NCBI GenBank assembly: GCA_032681305.1 | Contig: CP136340.1 | Span: 124,001 to 188,000 of the forward strand | DNA from: HIMB114 sp008638005 | GTDB taxonomy: Bacteria; Pseudomonadota; Alphaproteobacteria; Pelagibacterales; Pelagibacteraceae | Direction of reading: 5' to 3' | DNA: 64,000 nt | Shown here: positions 33,873-42,029 of the stretch, one piece after another | How the letters are laid out: each line of letters opens with the position of its first letter | Position numbering within the stretch: position 1 is the first letter of the stretch | Translations under genes and position numbers: made by a program | The notes under the pieces: model-generated | What the model was told of the DNA's origin: nothing | Databases searched by the model: none | Seen by the model: only the letters and a program-made list of their open reading frames with translations

Positions 33873-35246
33873 CTAATAATATTCGCTTATTCTAAATAGC
33901 TGTTCAACTTTTTTAAGTTGATTCCTTGATGACAATAAAATGACAGAGTCATTTAGCTTGAATATAAAATCTTTTGTTGGCACTAAAACCTTACCCTCTC
34001 TAACAATCAAACCTATTCTGACGCCATCAACAATTGATGAATCCCCAATAGATTTATTTAACAACTCAGAGTTTTCTAATATTTTTGCCTCTAATATTTC
34101 AAAATCTCCGTTGTCTAGTGTAAATACACTATCTATTTTTCCTTTGTGAACTTGTTTTAAAATTGTAGAAACTGTTGTCATTCTTGGGTCTACAATGTCA
34201 TCTATTTTAAGAGAGGACTGCAGCAAACTGTAATTTTGGCTGTTTGCAAGAGCAATTACCCTTTTAATTCCCTTTTTTTTACACAAAACTGCGCTCATCA
34301 AATTAACCTCATCATCATCCGTTACACATAAAACCGTATCAATTTCATCAAGATTAACTTCTTTTAAAATATTTTCATCTAACCCATCGCCTTTAATAAC
34401 CATTGCTTCATTTAATTCATTTGCAACAAATTGTGCCCTTTCATCGTTTTTTTCAATTATTTTAACTCTGGGGTTTGATGGGTGTTCTTCTAAAGATTTG
34501 GCAAGATCTAAACCTATATTTCCAGCTCCAATAATGAGCAATTTATCTGATAATTTTTCATTTTTTCCAAAAACTTTCATAGTTTGATCAACTTGCTTTG
34601 AATCTGTTAAAATAAAAGCCTTATCGCCTTCAAGCAAAGTATCTTTCTTTTTTAACATTATAAATTTATCATCTCTTTGAACGGCGAGTACATTGGCATT
34701 TAAATCTGAAAATGACTGGGTAAGTTTAAGCAAAGGTGTGTTAGTTAGTGGACAATTTTCATCAATACTTATTTCAATTAACCTTACAGTATCATTTGCA
34801 AACGGGAAACTTTCTATTGCACCAGGTGCTTCTATTTTTCTCATTAAAGATTTAGCAACTTCATACTCTGGTGAAATTATTACATCTATTGGCAAATGTG
34901 ATTTACTAAATAAATTACTATAAGTTGGATTTAAGAATTCTTTTGATCTAATTCTTGCTATTTTTCTTGAAACATTAAAAAGAGAATGTGCAATTTGACA
35001 TACAATCATATTTGTTTCATCATTTCTTGTAACTGCAATAATCATGTCAGCATTTTTTGCATCAGCAAGCTCAAGAACACTAGGATACGTGGCTATACCA
35101 ACGATTCCTTTTGCATCTAAATTATCATTTATTTTTTGAATATCTTCGCTGGTCTTATCAATTACAGTTATAGAATGACCCTGTTGAGATAATTGATTAG
35201 CAATTGAATAACCAACTTGGCCAGCTCCGCAAATTATTATATTCAT
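33873..35246 (-). CDS. trkA: Trk system potassium uptake protein TrkA
   Basis: The 457-residue protein has two RCK units. One is an N-terminal Rossmann domain (GAGQVGYSIANQLSQQGH, residues 6-23) plus TrkA_C. The second repeats the design (IGAGNIGLDLAKSLEEH near 233-249). It binds NAD(H)/ATP in the cytoplasm and gates TrkH. It follows ntrX by 6 bases in a unit ntrY-ntrX-trkA-trkH, the conserved alphaproteobacterial link of the NtrYX system and K+ transport. Confidence 0.95.
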   Translation of the reverse strand: MNIIICGAGQVGYSIANQLSQQGHSITVIDKTSEDIQKINDNLDAKGIVGIATYPSVLELADAKNADMIIAVTRNDETNMIVCQIAHSLFNVSRKIARIRSKEFLNPTYSNLFSKSHLPIDVIISPEYEVAKSLMRKIEAPGAIESFPFANDTVRLIEISIDENCPLTNTPLLKLTQSFSDLNANVLAVQRDDKFIMLKKKDTLLEGDKAFILTDSKQVDQTMKVFGKNEKLSDKLLIIGAGNIGLDLAKSLEEHPSNPRVKIIEKNDERAQFVANELNEAMVIKGDGLDENILKEVNLDEIDTVLCVTDDDEVNLMSAVLCKKKGIKRVIALANSQNYSLLQSSLKIDDIVDPRMTTVSTILKQVHKGKIDSVFTLDNGDFEILEAKILENSELLNKSIGDSSIVDGVRIGLIVREGKVLVPTKDFIFKLNDSVILLSSRNQLKKVEQLFRISEYY

Positions 35247-35252
35247 AGTAAA

Positions 35253-36593
35253 TTAATTTTTAATATTTAACAAAGATAGTTTTCTATGAAGCGCAGTTCT
35301 TTCCATACCTATAGCTTCGGCTGTTTTTGAAATATTACCGTCAAATTTTTTCAATTGGGTCATTAAAAATTGCTTTTCAAAATTATCTCTTGCTTCTTTA
35401 AGTGTTAATTCAGTATTATTATTAATATTATTATTATCTTTTTTCGTAGGATTAAAATACTCATACACTATATTTTTAAATTTTTCTATATTTTCACCTC
35501 CCATAATCGACAGTCTTTCAATTAAATTTCTTAATTCTCTAACATTTCCAGGCCATTCATAATTATAAAAAGGACTAAAATCTAATATATATTTATTAAT
35601 ATCGTATTTTTCACCTTTAAATATTTTGTAAAAATAATTTGCAAGAATAGGTATATCAGAAGATCTTTGCTTTAAATCAGGTAGATGAAAATAAATTACG
35701 TTTATTCTATGATATAGATCTTCTCTAAAATTTCCATTTGATACGGAATTTTTTAAAAAAATTGAAGAGGAACAAATTAATCTGAAATTAACTTTTATTT
35801 CTGTAGTATCGTTTACTCTCTTAAACCTTTGATCAGTTATCACTCTTAATAACTTATTTTGAATATCCAAAGGCAATTCATTTATATTGTCAATAAATAA
35901 TGTTCCTTGATTAGCTTTTTCTAAAACGCCAGTATAAACATTTCCATCAACAATTTTTCCATAAAGAGTTTCATCAAAGTTAATTTTATTTATTTTCATT
36001 GCATCTAAAATCACAAAGTTTGATTCAAACCTTTTTGAATTTTTATGTATTTCTCTAGCTAACAACTCTTTACCAGTTCCACTTGAGCCCTCTATTAAAA
36101 TTCTACCATCTGAATTGGAAACCTTTGGTAAGCTATCTTTAATGTTCAAAATATCTTTATTCTTTCCAATAAATTCAAAGCTTTTAAATATGTTTTCTTG
36201 TATTTCGTTAGTTTTGTTTAATAGATCGCTGTATTCAATGGCTCTTCTAATAAAATTTAATAAACGTTCTTGGTTAAAAGGTTTTTCTAAAAATTCAAAA
36301 GCTCCGTCTTTGACTGAATTTACAGCAATCTGAATATTTGCGTGACCAGACATCATGATGACTGGTAAATTTTTATTTTTATTTTTAATTAAATTAAGCA
36401 AATACAATCCGTCTCTAGATTTTTCATCTAACAAAACATCTAATAGTGCTAAATCAAATACATTTTGACTAATGTAATTTTCAGCTTCCTTAATAGTGCC
36501 CAACGTCGACACGGAATAACCACTTTCAGTAAGAATTTCGTTTAAAATAAAACGAATGTCCTTTTCATCATCAACTATTAAAATTTTTTTCAT
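35253..36593 (-). CDS. ntrX: NtrX-like response regulator with degenerate AAA+ domain
   Basis: The 446-residue regulator has a receiver domain (Asp8/Asp9, phospho-acceptor Asp52, Lys104), an AAA+ domain and a Fis-type HTH (GNISKTAEAIGMERTALHRK near 419-438). Walker A EGSSGTGKE (168-176) is intact. The GAFTGA loop that contacts sigma-54 is missing: YGKIVDGNVYTGVLE replaces the longer FG...GAFTGA...G.FE stretch. Walker B reads FIDN instead of LDE. The arginine-finger region FREDLYHRINV is kept. It may therefore regulate without sigma-54 and with weak or no ATP hydrolysis. It overlaps ntrY by 4 bases. Confidence 0.92.
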   Translation of the reverse strand: MKKILIVDDEKDIRFILNEILTESGYSVSTLGTIKEAENYISQNVFDLALLDVLLDEKSRDGLYLLNLIKNKNKNLPVIMMSGHANIQIAVNSVKDGAFEFLEKPFNQERLLNFIRRAIEYSDLLNKTNEIQENIFKSFEFIGKNKDILNIKDSLPKVSNSDGRILIEGSSGTGKELLAREIHKNSKRFESNFVILDAMKINKINFDETLYGKIVDGNVYTGVLEKANQGTLFIDNINELPLDIQNKLLRVITDQRFKRVNDTTEIKVNFRLICSSSIFLKNSVSNGNFREDLYHRINVIYFHLPDLKQRSSDIPILANYFYKIFKGEKYDINKYILDFSPFYNYEWPGNVRELRNLIERLSIMGGENIEKFKNIVYEYFNPTKKDNNNINNNTELTLKEARDNFEKQFLMTQLKKFDGNISKTAEAIGMERTALHRKLSLLNIKN

Positions 36594-38359
36594 AATTTTT
36601 TCTTAAGAGAAATATAGATAAGTGCACCATTTGTATCTTTTCTATTTTCATAAAAAATCTGACCATTATGTTCGTGAACAATTTTAGATACTATTGACAA
36701 TCCAAGTCCACTTCCATTTTTTTTTGTAGTAAAATAGGGATCGTCATGTTTTAATTTTGGGTTTTCATCAAATCCAACTCCATTGTCTAGTATAGAAATA
36801 ATATAATAATAATTATCTTCTGATAAATTTGTTATTATTTCTCCTTTTTTAAGATCTTCATTAAATTGCTCTTCAATAGATTCTACTGCATTTTTATAAA
36901 TATTTACCAATAACCTATTTATTTGACTCTCATCACACTCAATAACAAAATTAGAACAGTTGATATTTAATAAAAATTTAATTCTATCGTAATTTAGTTT
37001 GTAAACATCAAGTGACTTAACAAGAATATCTTTTATATTATTTTTTTTAATCACTGGTTTTGGCATCCGAGCAAAATCAGAAAAATTATTAACCAACTTT
37101 GAAATTTCAAATATTTGATTATTTATAATAGAAAAATGTTTTGTTGAATTTTCATCACTCTCAAATTTACTCTTTAATCTATCTAGAGACAATTGAATTG
37201 GAGTTAAAGGATTTCTTATTTCATGCGCTAATTTTCTTGCTATAACCTGCCAGGCCTCGTACCTACCTGATAAAATATTTTTTTGCTTTTGTTTTTTTAT
37301 TTGATTTACCATGCTATTAAATATTCGATTTAAATTATTAAAATCTTTATTTTTCTCTTTTGGTAAAGTGACATCATAATCATCCTCACTAATATTTTTT
37401 GCGGCTTTAAACAGATTGTTTAATGGTCTTGTAGTTTTAGACGCCATGTTAATTCCGAATAATGCGGAGAGCATTAGTAAAAGCAAAGTAAAAACTATAT
37501 AAATCATGAAAAAAGTGATTTGAATTTTAAAAATATTTGACTTCACTTGATAATAATAACTAGATGCATTTCCCGTTTCTTTTAAAAAAGAATTAATTTT
37601 TTCATCAACATTTTGAAAAGAATAAAGGTAAGAATTTTTAAAATTATTAAGTTTAATCAATGCATAAGTTTTTTTATCATTTGCATTAGATATAATTAAT
37701 GGCTTTCCATTACTTGCTTGTTTTAATAAATCTTTTGAAGGTGTTAAAAATGTATCACTTTGATTATTTGAGGCTTGCAATAAACCAAGTTCATTAATTA
37801 TAAAAATATTTCTAATATTTCTAAATTGCGACTGAAAGTTTAAATATTCATTGAATTTTTTTTTATCAGAAACTAAAATATTTTTATTTCTATTTATATC
37901 ATAAGCAATTAAATTTATATCTTTGATGATCCCTTTTTGATGATCGTTAAGATAATTTACGGCGATACTCCTAGAATTATTTACTAAAGATAAAATTTTA
38001 TTATCAAACCAATTTTGAATCCCATAGTTAAATATAATTAAAGAAAAAATAACTATTAATGCAGAAGGTAGTGATGAAATAATTATAAATGATCTAATTA
38101 AATTTTTACTAGTTTCCTCTCCTAATTCTTCATGTTTTTTTTTTGAATAATTAATTTTAATTTTAAAAACAATGGATATGCATAATAAAATTAATGAAAT
38201 TAAGTTTATCAATAATAGAATTTGCACATTAATTTTACTTAAATTAAGAAATCCCGTGCCAATAAATGTTTGCAATGAAACAAAACCAAAAATCAAAGAT
38301 AAAATAAATAAAGTTGCTATGAAATAATTATTTGATAATAAACTTGTAATATTTTTCAT
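36590..38359 (-). CDS. ntrY: NtrY-like sensor histidine kinase without PAS domain
   Basis: The 589-residue membrane kinase has N-terminal helices near residues 12-30, 45-68 and 90-112, a periplasmic or extracytoplasmic region (about 113-278) and a helix at 280-303. HAMP follows (about 304-356), then HisKA with His379 in RKLAHEIRNPLTPIQ. HATPase_c carries N, G1 (DNGVGF) and G2 (GSGLGLSIV) boxes. NtrY proteins usually exceed 700 residues and carry a PAS domain between HAMP and HisKA; here HAMP runs straight into HisKA. It phosphorylates NtrX. Its ATG shares two bases with the divergent ispDF ATG (CATG at 38357-38360). Confidence 0.92.
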   Translation of the reverse strand: MKNITSLLSNNYFIATLFILSLIFGFVSLQTFIGTGFLNLSKINVQILLLINLISLILLCISIVFKIKINYSKKKHEELGEETSKNLIRSFIIISSLPSALIVIFSLIIFNYGIQNWFDNKILSLVNNSRSIAVNYLNDHQKGIIKDINLIAYDINRNKNILVSDKKKFNEYLNFQSQFRNIRNIFIINELGLLQASNNQSDTFLTPSKDLLKQASNGKPLIISNANDKKTYALIKLNNFKNSYLYSFQNVDEKINSFLKETGNASSYYYQVKSNIFKIQITFFMIYIVFTLLLLMLSALFGINMASKTTRPLNNLFKAAKNISEDDYDVTLPKEKNKDFNNLNRIFNSMVNQIKKQKQKNILSGRYEAWQVIARKLAHEIRNPLTPIQLSLDRLKSKFESDENSTKHFSIINNQIFEISKLVNNFSDFARMPKPVIKKNNIKDILVKSLDVYKLNYDRIKFLLNINCSNFVIECDESQINRLLVNIYKNAVESIEEQFNEDLKKGEIITNLSEDNYYYIISILDNGVGFDENPKLKHDDPYFTTKKNGSGLGLSIVSKIVHEHNGQIFYENRKDTNGALIYISLKKKL

Positions 38360-39464
38360 GAAATTAGCAGCTATAATTCTTGCAGCAGGACAAAGTTCTA
38401 GATTTAATAATAAAATTCCAAAACAATTTCACTACATTGATGATGATTTGATGATTAATCATAGCATAAAAAAATTGTCTAGCATTAATCATATTAAAGA
38501 AATCTATATAGCATTAAATTATAATAAAAGTAAAAATTACCTTCACTTATTAAAAAAAGGTAAAAATATTAAACTTTTTGAAGGAGGAAAATATAGATCG
38601 CAATCAGTTTTAAATGGTCTAAAAAAAATCAATAAAAAATTTACCCATGTTTTAATACATGATGCTGCACGTCCCTATTTTTCAAAAAAACTAATTTTAA
38701 AAATGATTAAAAGTTTAAAAAAATATAATTGCGTAATACCTGCTGTAAAAAGTTCAGATACAACAGTTTATAAAAATTTATATTTAAATAGAGATGAACT
38801 TAAATTACTTCAAACACCACAAGGATTTAATACAAATAAAATTTTTGAGTATCATAAAAAAAATAAGAACAAACTCATTACAGATGACTCTGTTTTGTTT
38901 TATAATTTTAAAGAAAAAATTAAGTTTATAAAAGGTGAAGAAAAAAATAAAAAAATAACCTATACAACTGACATAAATAAAACAGAAATATACGGTATAG
39001 GATATGATATTCATCAAATGTCAAAGGGGTATAAACTTTATGTGGGTGGAATTGAAATTCCTTCAGATGTAGGTAGTGTGGGTCACAGCGATGGTGACAG
39101 TTTAATACATGCTTTAATTGATAGTTTCTTAGGTGCGGCAAAAATCGGTGATATTGGAACCTTATTTCCTAATAATAAAAAATATAAAAATATAAGATCA
39201 ACAATACTTCTTAAAAAAGTAATCGGTCAATTAAAAAAAATTAATCTATCTGTAGAAAAAATTGATTTAAATATCATTTTACAAAAACCTAATTTGTCTA
39301 ATTACAAAAAATTAATTAAAAAAAATATAGCGAAACTATGTGATGTGGATTTGAAAAATATTAATATTAAAGCAAAAACTACTGACCGCTTAGGAATCAT
39401 TGGAAAAAGCAAAGCCCTAGCCTGTGAAGTTATTTCTACATTAAAATATGATAGAAAAGTTTAA
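38358..39464 (+). CDS. ispDF: Bifunctional IspD/IspF (MEP pathway)
   Basis: This 368-residue fusion combines CDP-ME synthase (about residues 1-210: LAAGQSSRFNN, PKQF, HDAARP) with MECDP synthase (about 212-368). The IspF part has GYDIHQMSKG, GHSDGDSLIHALIDSFLGAA and GDIGTLFP. It performs two non-consecutive steps of isoprenoid precursor synthesis, and the fusion is typical of alphaproteobacteria. The conserved IspD N-terminus begins directly at the ATG, fixing the start on the CATG shared with ntrY. It has no 5' spacer, so its promoter and any leader lie within ntrY. Dxr is at 61871-62995. Confidence 0.96.
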   Translation: MKLAAIILAAGQSSRFNNKIPKQFHYIDDDLMINHSIKKLSSINHIKEIYIALNYNKSKNYLHLLKKGKNIKLFEGGKYRSQSVLNGLKKINKKFTHVLIHDAARPYFSKKLILKMIKSLKKYNCVIPAVKSSDTTVYKNLYLNRDELKLLQTPQGFNTNKIFEYHKKNKNKLITDDSVLFYNFKEKIKFIKGEEKNKKITYTTDINKTEIYGIGYDIHQMSKGYKLYVGGIEIPSDVGSVGHSDGDSLIHALIDSFLGAAKIGDIGTLFPNNKKYKNIRSTILLKKVIGQLKKINLSVEKIDLNIILQKPNLSNYKKLIKKNIAKLCDVDLKNINIKAKTTDRLGIIGKSKALACEVISTLKYDRKV

Positions 39465-39903
39465 TAAGAATTTATTCACTTTATTTGGAATTGGAAAATT
39501 ACCCGCATCCGGTACTTTTGGCAGTTTTTTTACTTTATTAATTTATTTTATTTTACAAAAATATTTTAACAACCTCACAATAATAATTCTTTTAATATTT
39601 GTAACTTTGTATTCATTAATTTTCTTAAATAAAACAATTAAAAACTTTAAACAAAAAGACCCAAAAGAAATAGTGATAGATGAATACATTGGTCAGATGA
39701 TACCGTTGATTGCGTGTGGCAATAATATTTATTTAATTTTAGTTGCTTTTATCTCTTTTAGGTTTTTTGATATTACAAAAATATATCCTGCAAATATTTT
39801 TGATAAAAAAATTGAAGGTCCATTAGGTGTAATTGGCGATGATATAATTGCTGGCATTTATAGCTTAATGATAATTTTTATAATAAAATATAACTTATTA
39901 TGA
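39448..39903 (+). CDS. pgpA: Phosphatidylglycerophosphatase A
   Basis: The 151-residue membrane protein has LFGIGKLPASGTFGSF at residues 10-26, VIDEYIGQMIPL near 75-86, RFFDITKIYPA near 105-115 and EGPLGVIGDDIIAG near 122-135. These are the PgpA signature acidic residues. It dephosphorylates PGP to phosphatidylglycerol. It overlaps ispDF by 17 bases and pncC by 4. Confidence 0.92.
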   Translation: MIEKFNKNLFTLFGIGKLPASGTFGSFFTLLIYFILQKYFNNLTIIILLIFVTLYSLIFLNKTIKNFKQKDPKEIVIDEYIGQMIPLIACGNNIYLILVAFISFRFFDITKIYPANIFDKKIEGPLGVIGDDIIAGIYSLMIIFIIKYNLL

Positions 39904-40364
39904 CCAGTCAAATAATTAGAGAATTAATAAAAAAAAAAATAACAATCTCCACTGCAGAATCTTGCACTGGCGGTTTGTTAGCGAGTAAAATTACATCAAT
40001 TTCTAATGCATCAAATATTTTTAATCTTGGACTAGTTACATATTCAAACAGTGCTAAGCATAAAGTTTTAAAAATTAATCCTAAAACACTAAAAAAATAT
40101 GGTGCCGTGAGTCAACAAGTCTGTAAGGAGATGGTACAAAATTTATTTAAATTATCGAAAAGTAAAATTTCCATTTCTGTGACTGGTGTTGCCGGACCAA
40201 ATGGTGGTACAAATTTAAAACCAGTGGGAACTGTATATATTGGCGTAAAGTATAATAAAAAAATAAAAATTTATTTATTCAATTTTAATAAAAAATTATC
40301 TAGAAATAAAATCCAAAATTTAACTGTTGTATCTATTTTTCAAATTATAAAAGGCTTAATTTAA
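39900..40364 (+). CDS. pncC: CinA-family nicotinamide-nucleotide amidohydrolase
   Basis: The 154-residue protein is the stand-alone CinA C-terminal domain. It has TAESCTGGLLASKITS at residues 17-32, YSNSAKHKVL near 48-57, GAVSQQVCKEM near 68-78 and GVAGPNGGTNLKPVGTVYIG near 97-116. PncC deamidates NMN in the pyridine-nucleotide cycle. It ends the ispDF-pgpA-pncC unit and overlaps the convergent ratA by 9 bases. Confidence 0.92.
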   Translation: MTSQIIRELIKKKITISTAESCTGGLLASKITSISNASNIFNLGLVTYSNSAKHKVLKINPKTLKKYGAVSQQVCKEMVQNLFKLSKSKISISVTGVAGPNGGTNLKPVGTVYIGVKYNKKIKIYLFNFNKKLSRNKIQNLTVVSIFQIIKGLI

Positions 40365-40808
40365 AGAAGACAAATATTTAGCTCGCTTTTCAAAAGATTT
40401 TAAAATTTTATAAAACCCAATATCAAACATTGATGTAAGCATCTTATTTAATAAAAAATTTTTTAACTCTAAATTTATTGAAAATGTAATTTCACATTCT
40501 TTTTCGTTAATTTTTTTGAGAACCCATATATTTTCTAATTTTTTAAGAGGACCTTGCAAAGCATTAACCGATATAGTTCTTGTTTTTTTGTCGAACTTAA
40601 CTTCGCTAGTATAAATATCTTTAGCAAAGGAATATCCAATCTCTAGATCGGCAACTATTTCTAAAGTATTTGATTTGTCATTTTTACTTTTTATTTTTGA
40701 ATTAGTACACCATGGTAAAAAATCTTTATAATCATCAATACTTAAAATCAGATCCTCTATGATTTCTATTGGATAATTAAATTTTTTAACAATTTTTTTT
40801 TGTGGCAA
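40356..40808 (-). CDS. ratA: RatA/COQ10-type SRPBCC protein
   Basis: The 150-residue START-like protein has the family beginning (..Y..E.I.DLI..IDDY..FLPWC: residues 12-36) and ALQGPLKKLENIW near 84-96. Coq10 relatives bind ubiquinone, and E. coli RatA was described as a ribosome-association inhibitor; which role applies here is unclear. The start is a TTG (40806-40808), 1 base after the lipA stop. The lipA-ratA adjacency is standard in alphaproteobacteria. Confidence 0.87.
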   Translation of the reverse strand: MPQKKIVKKFNYPIEIIEDLILSIDDYKDFLPWCTNSKIKSKNDKSNTLEIVADLEIGYSFAKDIYTSEVKFDKKTRTISVNALQGPLKKLENIWVLKKINEKECEITFSINLELKNFLLNKMLTSMFDIGFYKILKSFEKRAKYLSSLN

Positions 40809-40809
40809 T

Positions 40810-41733
40810 TTAAATAAGGTTATTATTTCTTTTTTCTTTTAATTTTTTAAAGTCATCTCCTGCATGATAACTAGATCTCGTCATTGGGCTCGATGACACC
40901 AATAAAAAACCTTTAGAATAAGCTACTTTTTCGTATTTTTTAAATTCGTCAGGAGTTACAAATTTTTTAATTGGATAATGTTTGTTTGTGGGCTGTAAAT
41001 ACTGACCAAGTGTTAAAAAATCAACATTTGCACACCTAAGATCATCCATTACTTGATATAGCTCATCTTCGTTTTCACCAAGCCCAAGCATTAAACCAGA
41101 CTTAGTAAAAATTTTTTTATCATAGCTTTTAACTTCTTTTAATAAATTAATAGATTGAAAATATCTAGAACCTGGTCTTACTTTTAAGTAATTGGATGGA
41201 ACTGTTTCAATATTATGATTAAAGACATCTGGTTTTGCATCAACAACCCTTTTAAATACATCTCCTTTTCTTAAAAAATCCGGAGTTAAGATTTCAATTG
41301 TAGTATTTGGATTATTCTTTCGTATTTCAATTATAGTTTTATAAAAATGATCTGCGCCACCGTCAATTAAATCATCTCTATCAACGGAAGTTATCACAAC
41401 ATGATTTAAACTTAGACTTTTGGTTGCCATTGCAACTCTCGAAGGTTCCTCATTATCTAATTTATTTGGCAATCCAGTTTTAACATTACAAAAAGCGCAT
41501 GCTCTTGTGCAGGTATCGCCCATTATCATAAAAGTTGCATGTTTTTTGCTCCAACACTCTGAAATATTTGGACAGGCAGCCTCCACACATACAGTATGAA
41601 GATTGTTACTTTTCACAATTTCTTTAGTATTATTATAAACTGAAGAATTGCTCAGTCTAACTCTTATCCAATCTGGCTTCCTAGGTATTGGGTTTAAAGT
41701 GTTTTTTACTTTTTCTGGATGTCTTGGTTTCAT
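40810..41733 (-). CDS. lipA: Lipoyl synthase
   Basis: The 307-residue radical-SAM enzyme has both Fe-S cluster sets. Cys49, Cys54 and Cys60 (CVEAACPNISEC) hold the auxiliary cluster and Cys75, Cys79 and Cys82 (CTRACAFC) the SAM cluster. A C-terminal SSPMTRSSYHAGD carries the serine ligand. It inserts sulfur into octanoyl groups of 2-oxoacid dehydrogenases and the glycine cleavage H protein. It overlaps ftsB by 4 bases; the pdh genes often found between ftsB and lipA are absent here. Confidence 0.97.
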   Translation of the reverse strand: MKPRHPEKVKNTLNPIPRKPDWIRVRLSNSSVYNNTKEIVKSNNLHTVCVEAACPNISECWSKKHATFMIMGDTCTRACAFCNVKTGLPNKLDNEEPSRVAMATKSLSLNHVVITSVDRDDLIDGGADHFYKTIIEIRKNNPNTTIEILTPDFLRKGDVFKRVVDAKPDVFNHNIETVPSNYLKVRPGSRYFQSINLLKEVKSYDKKIFTKSGLMLGLGENEDELYQVMDDLRCANVDFLTLGQYLQPTNKHYPIKKFVTPDEFKKYEKVAYSKGFLLVSSSPMTRSSYHAGDDFKKLKEKRNNNLI

Positions 41734-42029
41734 TTTAATATTATTAATTTTTCACCCTTTTTTCCAAGGACAAAATTTTTCCTATAAATTTCATCTAAAA
41801 ATTCATCATTTATATCTTTAGACAATGCATTGTTTTCGTTTTTAAGTCTAGAATTGATTATTAATAGTTTTTTTTCCAAATTTATTAAATCGTTATATTG
41901 AGATCTTTTTTCTTGCAAAGAATAATATCCTCTATTTCCATCAAAAAAATTAGTTATAAAATATAAAATTATAAAAGAATTAATAATTATAAATTTGTAA
42001 TTAAAAATAAAAAACTTCAATTTTTTCAT
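41730..42029 (-). CDS. ftsB: FtsB/DivIC-like septum formation initiator
   Basis: The 99-residue protein has one N-terminal membrane helix (about residues 8-25), a coiled coil (about 35-75, LINLEKKLLIINSRLKNEN) and a short C-terminal segment. This is the bitopic layout of FtsB/DivIC, which bridges FtsL and FtsQ in the divisome. Sequence conservation is low, but the position directly after eno supports the call. Confidence 0.82.
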   Translation of the reverse strand: MKKLKFFIFNYKFIIINSFIILYFITNFFDGNRGYYSLQEKRSQYNDLINLEKKLLIINSRLKNENNALSKDINDEFLDEIYRKNFVLGKKGEKLIILK

